A DNA stretch of 64,000 nucleotides. Origin: Globodera rostochiensis (Eukaryota > Nematoda > Chromadorea > Rhabditida > Heteroderidae). Position 1 is the first letter of the stretch. Each line of letters starts with the position of its first letter. This document shows positions 1 to 16,500 of the stretch, piece by piece. The stretch lies in the NCBI GenBank assembly GCA_018350325.1, contig JAEVLN010000009.1, forward strand, positions 889,388-953,387, written 5' to 3'. The notes under the pieces were generated by a model. That model was not told where the DNA came from. It saw nothing but the letters and a program-made list of their open reading frames with translations, and made no database searches. Made by a program: the position numbers and the translations under genes.

Positions 1-80
1 ATTATCTATAATCTAAATAAATTGTAAATATTTTAATAAAAAAATTAAAATTCATAAAATTTATTGTCTTTTTGTCGCAG

Positions 81-1226
81 TGCGCACAATTTGCCGGTGG
101 CGCAGTTGAGCAACGTCCTGCTCGGCGTCGGTGGTTCCGTCTGTGACGAAGGTGAGAAGACAATTAAATTTTTAAATCCAATTGTTAAAAGATTTTGCCC
201 AAACGAATCGAATTCATAAAAAAAGCTCGCGATAAACAATTTACTCTGTAACTATATACTTGGCGTCCGGACTTTTCGACAGTACAACAAATATTCAAAA
301 AATTAAAGTTAATTGAAATTTTCAAAAAAAGCTTATATGTAAGTCAATATTTGAAAGATGGTTTTCAATATTGGTTGTATTATCTTCTTCTTTCATGCCT
401 TTGTTTCTGATGCCAATTTCTATTTCTCAAATTATTTTTTAGTAAAAATCACCTTCGTATGTGCCTAATTTGCGGTTTCAAAATCTGTGCCATCCGCTCA
501 TTAGCATTGATCAGTTTAGATCAGCTTTCTCGAGAGGAGCGGGCACTTGGGCTGCTGACGATTGCTCGGCGCCATTGTTACAAATTTTCCATTTTTTACG
601 ATCGTTTGACGGCAGATTTGCAACAGCAATATGTGCGCGTTTTGAAAGAAAATACTCGCACTAAACTTGAGCAAGCATTGGCCTATTTGATCTTCAAAGT
701 GGGAAATATTTATTAACAAACACCCATTTTTTAGTTTATAAAACCTCGAAAACGAAAAAAATTTTCTAGATACGCCACTGGTGCCAACCCTGTTATTTTT
801 GTTAAAATAGAAAACAAATTTATTTCTTCTGTTGATTATGAAGCTTGTTTGACTTTTAGAATTTTATGTATAAATATCCACTGCTGACCAAGTTCACCGA
901 TGTTATTTGGCCTGCGGGAATGGCCGAGAATGTCAAAGTGCAATTGGCCAAGGAATATGCCGAGAAAAACAAGAAAACTGCAAAATTTTCCAAGTCTCGC
1001 TGGTTAGTCCGTTATTGGTTTTTTTTTGTTTTTAAAGGAAATTCATTATTTTTTTATCCAAATGCTTCGAATTTGCTTAACAAAAACTGACTTTAGCATG
1101 GGCCGAATGTATGAAATGCGCACCCATGGCCGTGTGGGCAATCCTTACACCACAAAACCCGTGCACATACGCGTTCTTAGGCAACGACGACCTTATGCCC
1201 GTGATTATTATGGAGACTTTTACTGA
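81..1226 (+). CDS. 3' end of an unrecognised protein-coding gene (partial)
   Basis: Four exons join in consistent phase: 81-151, 520-698, 860-1002 and 1097-1226, ending at TGA. The gene starts before the window, since no start codon is seen upstream of the acceptor at 80. The encoded 173 or so residues are mostly helical and charged (for example LSREERALGLLTIARR), and the C-terminus is basic and aromatic (RQRRPYARDYYGDFY). There is no signal peptide or membrane segment in the visible part. The acceptor at 519 was chosen over the one at 442 because only it keeps the frame open. I do not recognise the family. It is followed by several hundred bases without coding signal. Confidence 0.55.
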
Positions 1227-2300
1227 CATGATGAATTTACCTATTAAAAGTCAATATGTTGATTAAGAAAAAGAAACAAATTGATTAAGAAAAAGAAACA
1301 AATTTTGTCAAGCCTGAGTTTTGAGGGGATTGATTCTATGAGCACCAATATTTTTTGTCCGCCACCCCGAAAATTAAGGGTGGGGGTGTTTTAATTTTTA
1401 CTGCTCAGATTCAACTGGATCCAAAAAACTTATATTTTGCCAACACTGAAAAGACACGAAATTGAGTAGTAAAAAACAAATTTGTCTCATTATTATTCAT
1501 TTTTATTTTTATTTCCCTAAATAAAAGCGGCGCAAAAAAATTATTACATTTTTCTAAATTTTGCTGGCCTTCCGAATCGAAATTATTTTACGAATACATT
1601 ACAAAACAAAATATTAAATGGTGTGAGTGAGCAAAGAAATAAATAAAATTGTATGTATTATTCAAAAAATTGATCTACATAAAATTACATTTTAGTTTTC
1701 GCTGATCGTTTCTGTTTCTGTAGAAAATATGAACATTTTACACAATTCCAATAAAATCTGAATAGGTACATAAATGTACGAATGGAATGAATGGATTATT
1801 TGCCAAATTGCTTTTTTATTTCAACCTTAAATAACAACAGCAGCTGACTCCATGTCGGATTTTCTTCCAAAATTCTCAACCCGTCAATGTTAAATCCCGC
1901 AAAAAAAAGGCCCCGGCCAACTGCTGCTGTTGGACATTTCATTTGTATTTATCTTCAAAATTCACAATTAAGTGCAAATTTCCCACATTTTTGCACTTTT
2001 TACAGATTTAAATAGGATAAGATAAAAGCGGTTAACCGGAACAGTTACAGCGTTTTTTGGTTCCGGAACCGTTATCCGGGTCCCGAAAAACAGGGAAACC
2101 GTTAACCGGGCGGTTAAAGCATCCTTGAAGATCAAGGTTTGCGCCGTGGGGGCCTGTTTTTAACAGGTCTTGTCTTAGTTTAGATTCAAATAAAGGCACA
2201 AATTCCAAAATTCTTTAAGATGAGATTCGAACAAATTTGAATAAAAAGGTCAGCCCGCCGAATTGATGAAGTTTAGGCCAATCCTTTAAAATATTGAAAA
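1227..2300. other. intergenic, no gene seen
   Basis: AT-rich spacer with no convincing exon on either strand. Around 2030-2125 there is a GC-richer block with facing copies of a GGTTAACCGG-like motif and an internal GGTTCCGGAACC palindrome. It looks like a small non-autonomous element, but clear target duplications were not found. Confidence 0.5.
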
Positions 2301-5300
2301 ATGGCATTTTTTGTCATTTTAATCTTTTTTTTGGCGTTTGCGGCGACAGAAACAAATGCACAAGTTGCGATGGGACAATCCGATCGAACTCAACAAGGTG
2401 TCACAGTGCCCGCAATTAAATTTTTTGAAAATGTTTATTAATTGAAACAAAATTCGTTTAATTATCAAGCGAATTAATGCAAATATTTTAAATGGGATTA
2501 AATTTCCTTTTATTTTTTACTTGCAGAATTGGCTCTTTTCGGCTGGACAGCAGCACTCAGAACGGCTTATTGCCAGCAAGTGACCATCCAAGAATTGATC
2601 GACCCATTTAAAGAGGCCATTTCACGGATGCTCAATCGTCATTGCAAAAATGCACCGGCATGTCGACTGAAGAAAAGGTCAGTAGTTTTGCTGGACAAGA
2701 TTTTTACAAAAATATTTTCAAAGTTTAATCAAATCACTTACAATATTTAAAACATTTTTTAAAATAAATTTTCGTTAAGCAATTCGAGTCCAAACCAGTG
2801 TTTTCCTGTTTCAAGGATTTTGAATCTGTTCTGTTCCAACAGAACAAGAACAGAACAGGCCAAGCTGGAACTGGAAAACACTGGTCCAAACCCTGTAAAT
2901 TCGATTACCCTTTGATTTTTTAATAATATTAGGAAACAAAGAGCTTTTTTTTTTCTAAAAAAATTAAATTTTGATCGAAAGTGTCAACTTCTCCAAACAT
3001 CAAATTGTGCTTTTGGACGGATATCCTCGACGGGAGCATCGTACACTCCACTTCCGTTTCTTCGTCGTTTTGCCTCACGATGCTGTGAGAGTTTATGTCG
3101 TCTTGGTTAATCAGATTTAAAAATTTTTTATTAACTAAATGATTTAATTATTTAGATTTTGAAAACAGTTTTTCCTTTTTATAAATGCAAATTGATGGGA
3201 AGATTGGATCAATCGGTTCTTTGAAATGATATGAAAAAGAACTTTCTCCACATAAATATTTCAAATTCAGGCGCCAATTGGCAAGAAACCGGATAAGCCA
3301 TTGCTTTCCAATCAGATTCTTTCTGGTCGGCAAAACTTTATTTTGCATTTAATTTGTTTACATTTTTTGATTGTAGAGATGCTTGATTCTCAAATTGGCG
3401 AACTCAGCCATGGGCTTGGATGGCAAGTGCTTGGCTATGACAAATACCCCCGGTTCGACCCGGCAACAACGGTTATTAATAAAGCAAAGCAAACATTTTT
3501 TTTAATTGAAAAATGTTCAGAAAAATCTGATCGGACATTTCTACGTCCCAAAAACAAATAAATTTAAGAAAGATTATGCCAACATATCCTGATCAGATCA
3601 GAGCTTGAAATTTTTTTTCTACGTCCCAAAAAAAAATAAATTTAAGAAAGATTATGTCAATTTATCCTGATCAGATCTGGGCTTGAAATTTTTTTGCTTT
3701 AGTGGAAATATTATTCATAATAATTGTATAGGTCAAAAAAATTTTAATTTACATTAATTAAGCTAATTTATTTACTATAATGAACCCGTTGCAATTTTCA
3801 TTTTCAATTAGTTTTTCAATCGGACATTGATTCCGATCGCTATTCTGGCCGGCCTTTGTATGTTCTTTTTGGCTTATTGGACGACAGCATTCACGTCGGG
3901 TTCGTCGTTTTATGCTGGCGGATGGCTTGTCCGGGGCTCCAGCGGAGGAAAAAACGCGGCGCTGAGGTGGATTTTCCATTTGTTTTTAATCTTTTTTTAA
4001 AATTATATATTTAAACTTTGTAGATTAAATACTTTAAAAAAAAATCGAAAAAAAATGTTTCAACTATTGAACCAATTTAGGAGAACAATGGAAATTATAG
4101 AAGAACAAAAATACCGTTTTGCCCTTTACGATGCTCAGAGAGGTGACTTTTTAAAATGTGCAAAATTTATGCCGAAATTAACCCTCTGTTTTGTCCGAGT
4201 CAGGGATTTAACCGGATGCTAAAAAAACCGCCGTAAATCGGAATTACGGCGTCCAAAAGATCTTCGAAAACCGGAAATCCGGAACTAAAACGTCCGGAAA
4301 ACTTTAAATTAAATTTATATTTATAGCAAATGATAATTACAAAAAATAATAAAACTAAAATTTTTGCTTTCTAATATGCTTAAATGATTGGAAAGGTTAA
4401 TGTTTGGAAAAATGATTTAAAGCTACAAAAAAAATGCGCCAATTTTTGTGAAATTTCGGGAGAATTTCCGGATTTTGGTCAAAGTCGGAAACCGGGCCCA
4501 AAAAAGGTGCTGGAATCGGTTACATCGCTGGTCTTTGTAGGCGTTCCTCCCCACTCGGGCCTTTTGCCGCCGTCAAGGTCGGTGGTGGTGTACAAAAGCA
4601 ACGAACGAGTGAAGGGCGTTCAAGGACCTCCCAAGAGTTTGGCCACATCTTATTCCAGTCCACAGGTATAAAAATGGATTAAAATTGTTTATATTTAATT
4701 TTTACAACTTTAAAATTGAAATGCTAGTCAATAGCTTTTGCGTATGCTTGATCAGTTCATTCTTAAGACGGTAGAAGCGAATCGCGCAACGCCGATCATT
4801 CCGGCACAGCCCGGTGATTATGATGACGATCAACACCAGCGACAGCAGCAAAAACCCGGCAGAAAAAGTGGCGGAATAATTCAGCCGCATCAACATGATG
4901 CCGTTGCGACTAAAACAGAAATGATAGGGCTTCAGCCGGCACATGGTCTTAAATTTTTAATCGAAAATCCCCGAAAATTATAAGGCAAAAATTTAAAAAA
5001 AAATTTTGGTTGTAAATCCTTAAAAAATGTATCTATGTATCATATTGTGTAAATATAAATTTGAATACAGGAATTCAGCAGAAATATGTTGGTCCAACTA
5101 AAAGCTCCTTTTCCACTTTGTCCGGCTCGGGCAGTACAAAACGCCGTGAGATGGAGGAGATGGAGGACGTGGTGCCGGAAATTGTGGTGATGCACGCCCA
5201 CAGTTCGTCCCAGGAAAGCAAGGACACGGCAACGAGCGGTGGCCGACGCGTGTCAACCACGGCGGACCGAAGGTATATATATATATTCAATTGGTCGGGC

Positions 5301-5744
5301 AACGTTGTGATCATATATGACATTGCAACTGATCGATCATTTGATCAGTTGTTTATGGATAAATTTAGCTGACCAATTATCAACAGTTAGTGACAACTAA
5401 CTTGATAGAGATTTCGTTAGGCGTTGCCTGATAAGCTTCTGATCAAACCCTTGACGACTGATCAAAGATGGTGGTGATCGATCGATTCTTTTGTTCGTTG
5501 TCATCAGCTGATCTCTTATTAATCAGATTGATCATTTTTTATTCCGATGTTCTTTTAAATAACAAGCCATCGTCGACAATCGCGTCGCATTAGCTCTGGC
5601 GGGGACGAGTTCAAGCGCAAAAAGTCGTCCATTTTTGGCGGCCCTGCCATCAAAGGAACAACACAGCCGGAAAGACAGAAGAGATGGAAGGCCAGTTCGC
5701 TGGTGCTGTCCAAGTTCAGCAGTGCCGGAATGAGCCGAAAATGA
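2301..5744 (+). CDS. single-pass membrane protein with long polar cytoplasmic tail, unrecognised
   Basis: Ten exons fit in phase: 2301-2397, 2527-2677, 2982-3105, 3379-3471, 3812-3966, 4081-4142, 4541-4665, 4756-4945, 5071-5272 and 5567-5744 (TGA). The protein starts with a signal peptide (MAFFVILIFFLAF). An extracellular part of about 120 residues with several cysteines follows. A membrane segment encoded by exon 5 (LIPIAILAGLCMFFLAYW) comes next, and then a long tail rich in Ser, Gln, Arg and Lys with acidic and basic clusters. This is a type I topology. Exon 8 (4756-4945) is supported because it starts in phase 0 and ends in phase 1, exactly what its neighbours need. The intron between exons 2 and 3 contains a small hAT-like element. 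No family was recognised. The tail could be a signalling or scaffold region, which is inference. Confidence 0.7.
2796..2883. mobile_element. 88-base hAT-like MITE in an intron
   Basis: Terminal inverted repeats begin CAGTGTTTTCC and end GGAAAACACTG. The flanking 8 bases GTCCAAAC are duplicated on both sides (2788-2795 and 2884-2891). A CAG...CTG terminus with an 8-base target duplication is typical of hAT transposons. At 88 bases it has no coding capacity. It lies in an intron of the membrane-protein gene. Confidence 0.75.
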
Positions 5745-6296
5745 ACAACAAATGAACGAGGAAAATGAAATAATAAATTCTCCGGCAGAATTTTGGCCAT
5801 TTTTTAAATAGAAATTGTTTTAATCTGTTGACAAAATATCAATGAATGTTGGAACGAACGATGTTTGGATAAAGAAAAATTATCATTTCTTAAGTAGTTT
5901 TTTTACAAATTTGTGCTCTCTCTCGAGAATAGGGAAAGCGAATCGAGATCAAAAAAAGGTTTCTAATCAATACTTTGTTCATTCCAAACCCTTTTTAAGC
6001 ATTTTCAAATTAAAAAGAATGCCAAAAATAAAAATTCTCGTCTAAGGAAGCTTAATATTATTATTTTTCCGAATCATCGGAATTTACCATTGAAAGCTAA
6101 ATTTAGGTCGGTAAATTTACCGATTTATTGCGGTAAATTTTACCGTGCCGAAGCATAATATTCAATATGATACAAAAAATTTACTTACAATTTTTTGTTA
6201 TATTTATTTTGGTGAAAAAACACTTGGTTTAATAATTTGCTAACATAAAATCTATTAAAATAACAAGGGCTGATTTTTTGATCAATTCTAACACAA

Positions 6297-9223
<2,927 letters not shown>

Positions 9224-10508
9224 AAGAAGTTATTAAAGATAAAGCTAAATTAAATATAACAATTTTTTTAAATTTAAAATTCTTTTATTTTAAAAGCATC
9301 CAATAAATGAATAGATTTTGTCCTTATTTTAAACTAAATGGTTGCTTGAATAATATGGCAAAAATGCTTTTGTTTTATAGACGAGCAGTTAAAGTATTGA
9401 AAACAAACAACGTAACTTCATAATCCAATTTAAATGATTGTCTGAAAACTTCGAAATCGAAATTAATTTCTCACGGAAATCCAATTAATTTCTTAATTCT
9501 TAGACACTAACAGATAAACAAGTGCGAGTCCGATTGCACTTTTAAGTAATTCGAAAAACAATTTGAATTAAAAGCATTTTTCAAAGCATGGCCATGGATA
9601 TGCGGCCATATCAGGGTAATTTGAAAATGAGCATTATCCACAACCGCAAAATATGCCCGGATATTCGCTAACACAAAATCGGTGAGTGAAAATTACGCCG
9701 TTCACTTTTAAGCAACCGAACGCCGCCAGCCAATGTCTCTCATTTGTCAGGCCCTAACTCCATTCATTCATCAGTCACTTTTAACATTTCAAAAGCTGAC
9801 GGATTTGATCAAATTTCGGCGGTCGGTTTGTTGTTCAAAATTTGTTTTAACACCGGCAAACAAATGGCCTGCCTGGCACAACTGTGAAGTCATGACGGAA
9901 GGACGGCAAAAGTGCAAGTACATTCATTCATTCATTCTCAATCAACGTTTACTCGAACTTTAACAACTGATTTTGTGATCGATTTGGTTGTCAAAATTTA
10001 TTGGAAAAATAACAAAATGTGAACGTTAAGAAGCCTTTGAAATAAAGGGATTGTTTATTTCAACATTTTAATGTATATTATTTTTTTAGTGCATAAAATT
10101 TAAATAAAAATGCATTTAATGAAGACATTTTAGAAAGTCTAAAATAGTTTTAAAAAGGTATAAAAATTTTATTTTATTTTTTTAAATAAATTAACACATT
10201 TCAATCTTCTTAACTTTTATCAATTTATGTAAGAATATGAATTTTATTATGATTAAATTTATTATTAATTCGTAACCGGAATTAAACATTTATCAATATT
10301 CGGAAAAAACAGCGCGCATTTTCATATATTCCTATATATTATATTTTATTTCACCCTATACTTTATTGAATACATTGATTGATTAAACATTATTATAAAA
10401 TTATTCTAATTATTTATTAATGCCAAACGTAATTTTTGCTAATATATAATAGAATTTTTTCACTAATTGCGAAATATTAATGTAAAATTTGAAAAATTTA
10501 ATTTAAAA
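9224..10508. other. intergenic, no gene seen
   Basis: AT-rich spacer between the divergent starts of the dehydrogenase (minus) and the large secreted-protein gene (plus). It should hold both promoters. No coding exon could be supported. Confidence 0.5.
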
Positions 10509-10562
10509 ATGAAATATAAAAATCGGTATATCTTTTTAATTATCGTTTTTAGCATTACAAAA

Positions 10563-13500
10563 ATGATCGCAATAATTTGTTTATTTTTAATATTCATTTC
10601 CTGCACTTCATGCAAATTTAATTTAGGTACATTTTTATATTTTTAAATTTACGTTTTAATCAATTAGGTCCGACTAAATTAAAAAATCATGATTAAATTT
10701 TTAATGCAATTTATTTTTATTTAGAGATGAAAACAGAAGAGATTGATGTCAAATATTTACAATTATTCAAAATGTATTCGAATAATAATGAACAAAAAGA
10801 CAAAAAAAAATCCTCCGAAAATAAAATTTATGAAAAATCTAAATTAGGCTTGGAGGCCACAATGTTCCACGCCTATATGATGAATTTTTTTAATTCCGTC
10901 AATTTGACGGAATTAAATAAGTCGCAGAAAAATTTGTTGCAACAAAAAATGAGCAAATATAAAGAAATAATAGCCAAATTTACGCTTTCTGTCGAGAACA
11001 ATTGTGAACTGTGGAAATTTTTCCGTGCCCTTTGTTGTGGTAACGGTAAATGTTTCTTCTATAATTTTTAAAGATCAGATTTCAAGAAATGATCAAATTT
11101 GTTCAAATTTCAGTTGCACAAAGTCTGCCAACGATCTACCACGATATGTTTAAACAAGTTGATGAAGAAATTGATCTAAATGAAATTGAATGCGTTGAAA
11201 TGGAAGAAATCGTGGAAAAATTTAACAAAAATAACAATCTTACAAATTCCATCGAAGAAAAGTTGGACTATTTCCCAATTTTAATAAGAGAATATGTCAA
11301 TGATTGCAGATTGGCACATATTAATGCCATACAAACATTGTTAAACCCATTAGATGACCAGGGCCAACCCAGCAGGCACGCTTGGTAAAACATAATATTT
11401 TAATTTTTTATATGATATTTTTAATTAAGGAAATTTATGGAATTTTTTGATGAAAAAAGAATAAAAAATGAAACAAAATTTGCATATAATTTGCGTATGA
11501 TGGGAAAGAAATGCCGCGAACAAAAAAAATGTAAAGAAATAATTGAATTTAAAGTTGCATTTAGAAAATTGGTTGGCCCAACATGGCTTTTGTTGGAGTA
11601 TTTGGACCCGTTGACAATGGCATTTGGTGAATTTATAAAAAATTTTAAACGGAAAATAAATTATTTAAATTCTGTAGACATTATCGATGATGAACAACTT
11701 GCATTGGATTATGTAATAATATTTAGAAAAAATCCATTCAACGCATCAAATGCTGAAATAATTGTGTCATCTCGAGCATATTTTGCAAAAATTTTAGAAA
11801 TTTTTTCAAAAATTTGCCATTTAAATCAAACAAATCAAAAATTGCTAAAAATTGAATGGGAAAACGCATTCAAAATATTTGTCAAAATCAGAGATTTGAG
11901 TTCAACAACGTTTATATTGTTTTATCGATTTTGGCATAAGTTGGCATTGGTATACAACAAAATACCGGCATTAAAGGAAAATGAGCGAGTTACTGTATTG
12001 AACATTAATGAATGCCGTGCTGAACAATATGAAACGCACGTGAAGAATATGCTTCGATTTTACGAAAAAGGCAACAATTCGTTCAGCAATTTTGGAGCAG
12101 TGTGAATTGGACGGTCATGGCCATAAATTTTTGGTGCAACAATTTTATAGCAATGAACATTTTGGAAAATTGCAAAGTAAATATCCAAAACTGAAGAAGA
12201 TGCTTCAATTTGGTATACACACAATCAATTTTATAAAATCGTTATATAAAAATTTTAATGATTTTGCAAAACTAGGCTAGTACGGGACCGGGACCAGTGC
12301 TTAATGTTCTATTTTTTCTAGGGTGGCACGGGACCGGGACCGGGACGGGAAATGACAAAGAGGAAGATATTTTTTAACAAAAAATTTTTCGACCCGGTCC
12401 CGGTAAGTCCCGGTCCCGGTTTTTCCCAAAAATCCCGGTCCCGTGCCACCCTAATTTTTTCCCCCATTTGGTACTGAATTTTTGGCACCGGTTTTTCAAA
12501 ATTCCTTCAAAACTCCCTTATTATGGTCCCGGTTTTTTACCAATCATTTTTTCTTTTTTTGTTTGTTCCTTTAGTCCCGATTTTTTGATCAGGATCAAAT
12601 TTAGTCCCGGTCCCGGTTTTCCCTATAAGTCCCGATCCCGTACTTCCCTATGCAAAATTGTTTTAGACTTAAACGACGAACAAATAACTCAAATCCAAAT
12701 CAGAAATTATTTAAAATTTATGAATATTGAAACTAATGAGGTCACTTGGAAACGCGGAAAATATTTTCTCAACATTTTGGTCTATTATCATTGGTAAATT
12801 TTTTGCATGTTTCCTATTTATTAATGATTATATTGAGAAAATTCCAATAAAAGTTTTGCGTGTAAGTCTAAATGATTATTTTATTATCGTCCCCATACAT
12901 CAAAAAAGCCGTTGTAATTTCCCATTTAGGTTTAAGAGAAATATGAATATTTTGCCAATCATAAAACGCAAAATGTTGGATGAAGAAATGGCCAAGATGG
13001 AAATTTTGATGAACGGTGCCAAACAAATTAGCAACGAAAATGTTGAGGGTGGTGAACAAGAAGCTCAAATAGTCTTTAATTTGTTTAAGTCAAAAAAACA
13101 ATTCGTTCATGTCGGTAAAAAAACAGCAAAAATGCCTCAGAATTTGTGCGACAATATGGAGGAGGACAACAGTCTGTTGTCGTTGTTTCATTTGCATGAA
13201 GTGGCCATTAGCGAACTGTTTGGAAATAATGAATTTACGGAACAATTAAAAAGTGAATAAGTTTTCAATTTTAATAAATGAATTTTAAATTGCTTTTAAA
13301 CTTTTAATGTTCCTTATGCTGGTTTTTGGTCAAAGAAAAATATTTAGTAGGATTAGCATTTTTCGTTTATTACAACTCAGTACCGAAAACAAGCCTCAAT
13401 TTAAGTCTTGCATTTAAAAAATAACAAAATACTATTCAAACCCAATCATTAGGGGTATGAAATTTTTGATCCAATAAACCAAATTTGAAACGAAAATAAA

Positions 13501-16500
13501 TTCACGGAAACGAAACAAAATTTTGATAAAGTTTGAATATAAATAAAATTATTTCAGATATTTACATTAATCAGAATCGATTAACAAATATAATTGGTGC
13601 CAATTCTGAAGTATTTAAACGGTTATTAATGGAAAGTAATTATTGTGCCGTTGTGGCTGCTCAAAATGTTCCAACAGACAAAGATGAAAGTGCTGATATT
13701 GATGGAACAAATTCAATCGAAATTATTGTTGATCAAGACTCAAAATTAATACAAAAGGGTACAACAAATTTTTTTGCGCAAAATCTTTGATATAATTTTA
13801 GACAATAATTTCAATTATTTATAGATACTATCTTTGTCAAAAAAAGTCAAATTTTATTAAAACTTAAATTGAAAATTGATTTACCCAATTTAGATGGTGG
13901 TTTATTGTTTGACAAATTTTTAATGCATTTTTACCAACATATTATGGTGCAAGAGTCGGAAATCTCGGAAGCAATTAAAAAAGAAATTGGAATTAATGCA
14001 ATATATTTCTTACATAAATCAATCATTATTGACATAATTACTGAAATGGGAAAATTGCTAAAAGAGCAAAAAACCCCGGATGAAGCATTGAAAGCAATAT
14101 TTACAAAATTAAAGCTGGAAGCCGACGTCCAATGGAGGCTTTTTTCAACTCCGATTGACAACGATGAAAAACAGAGAACAATTTGTTTAATTACAATTTT
14201 TATGAATAGTTTTTTGAACACAACAAAAACTGAGGAAACGTTAAACAGAAGTGAAATATTGGCGATAGTACTACTGTTTAAAATGGTCACACTTAATGTT
14301 CAAAAAATAAATTTTAAATTTTTATAGCCTATGGGCATAATCGTCTTTTAAATGATTGTGAATTCAATGAATAATTTTATTAAAAAATGTGTTTTTTAGC
14401 AAACGGATTCAAATACACAAGCCAATGGTCAATTGGAAAAAAAAGATTGTGAAAATTTGCATTTTGCTGAAAATTCCTTTGAACACCTTTTGAGCTCTCC
14501 ATGCATTGAAATGATCCACACTTTTGCGATCACGCGGCTGTTAAAAAGATTCCCGGAATTTGAAACATTTGTCAATAAAAATTCGCTCACATTTCCAGTG
14601 ATTCGAAATTACGGTTTGTTTACATCTCTCTAATTTTAAAACTTTTATTATTTCTGGCACATAATTAAAGATTAAATAGGTATTTGTAGTTAAAGTAGAA
14701 ATGTTAAAAATAAGCGGGACACATTTGGGGAGCCTTATTACCTACAAATGATATATAAACTACTCAAATTTACATTGCCTGACTAAAATACTTTGTTTTA
14801 GTTAGAATAAAGAATAGCGAGCTGTTAAATTTGTATAAACAACTTTTTGCTGCGGAGACTGAGCAACAACAACATGAAAACGAAGCAATTATCGGTTTAT
14901 GTTTTTGCTTAAATTCAATCAAAAACAAAGAAGCACATTCAAATGGACGGAGTAAAGCGCAAGTTGCGGCAATTCGTGCCGAAATTTTTGCAATTTTAAA
15001 AATTTTGGATATTTTCACTGAGAATGACTCATTTTTACGCATGCCATGCCCGTTGTTCAAATACCAACAATATTTGAATGCGCTTTCCGAAAAGCCAGAA
15101 GAAGCGCAATGGGAAACGCCGTACAATTGTTTGAGAAAAGATTATTCACAAAATTTGCTAACATTGAGAAAATATATGATGACAATACATTTTGAGTTTA
15201 TGTCCAATGTTGTTGCCGCCGATGATTTAGTGAAGATTATAAGAGAAACTGAGGGAGCTTTTAAGAAATTGCAATATTTGATTGGAGCAAATGGACTGAA
15301 AATAATTTGGATGGCCAATGAATTTAGAGTAAAATTGCTTAACCAAAATTGTGAGTCTTAAAATAGCAAATTTTCAATTGAATTAATAATAAAATTAATT
15401 GTAATTTTTGATCAATTAAAATAGCTATTTTCAATTAATGAATAATAAAATTAATTGTAAATTTTGCTCAATTTAATAAGGTCCAAATTTTGTTTAAAAG
15501 TTAAGTTTTTGTGGACAAAAAACGTCTTCTTGGCCATTATCATCGGTCACTGACGAATCCCAGCGAAAATGAGCGGACAAAAGAGCGTTTGCTGGCCGAT
15601 TTGATGGTGATTTACGGCTGCTATTTTTGTGCAATTCGACGCGTAAGTCACACAATAAAATTGCGAAAAGAAATTGACAAAGAAATTGAACTTTTGTGGC
15701 TGTTTTTTCGCATTTCATACGACACATTTTACGTAGACATGCAAAACGATGTTTTAACCAAATTGAGTTATGCAAGTTTTATGCAGGAAAGCATTTTTTC
15801 GGGTAAGTTCATTTAAATTTCATGAATTTAATTAAATTTTTATGCTTTTTATTTGTAGCCGTAATAATTTTAACGAACGAATTAACTAAACGAAAACGTA
15901 TAAATGTGGAGGAATTTTCAACAAAATTGAATGAAATGATAGAATCTGCGAACCAAAAAGCAGCTCTAAATTGGAATGAATCGATCGAAAAAATTGTTGA
16001 ACCTATCGAATTAATACAAAAAATGCATTTTAATGAGTTGCTTAATTTAGAAAAGATAGAAAGTGACAGGGAATTAAGTGAAAAATTTGCTGCTTTGGTA
16101 AAAGGTAAATTTATATGTAGCCAATTTAAATACAATAATTATATTTGGGATCCATAAAATCAGTCCCCTCCATAATGTGATAGGTACAAATTAATTAAAA
16201 AACATTTTAACTTTTTAACAGATTTACGTGAAAATAAAAACCACTGCAGAGAAAATGTCTTGAGTCTTTTGAAGCTCGAGGACAAAAATAAATTTTTCCA
16301 ACTAATAAATGTTAAATTTGACGAAAATGAAAACGAATTTGATGCAAAATTTAATGAAATAAAATTAACTGAAAACATAGACGAAGCAAAAAACAATGAA
16401 AAGAAAGCAAAGAAAACCAAACAAAGAAAAAAGAAGAAAAATAAAAAAGATAAAACTGACAAAATGCCGGAAAACGCAATTAGCTCTGAAACAAAATATA

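Noticed and set aside
4702..4944. Minus-strand frame with a membrane-like segment
   Set aside because: The plus-strand reading of the same bases is an exon with phases 0 and 1 exactly as the membrane-protein gene needs.
9733..9963. Open frame upstream of the dehydrogenase
   Set aside because: No ATG-linked signal, no introns, composition unlike neighbouring exons.
12060..12105. Frameshift making the large secreted-protein gene a pseudogene
   Set aside because: A short intron (for example 12040-12100, CAC|GTGAAG to GCAG|TGT) restores the frame, and all other exons are intact.
12276..12277. GC donor at the start of the outer MITE
   Set aside because: Phase would fit, but a normal GT donor at 12213 also fits and leaves a normal intron when the element is removed.
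13253..13260. Stop codon as the end of the large gene
   Set aside because: A donor at 13253 joins in phase 1 to 13558 and no start or signal peptide is found at 13.5 kb. The split remains possible.
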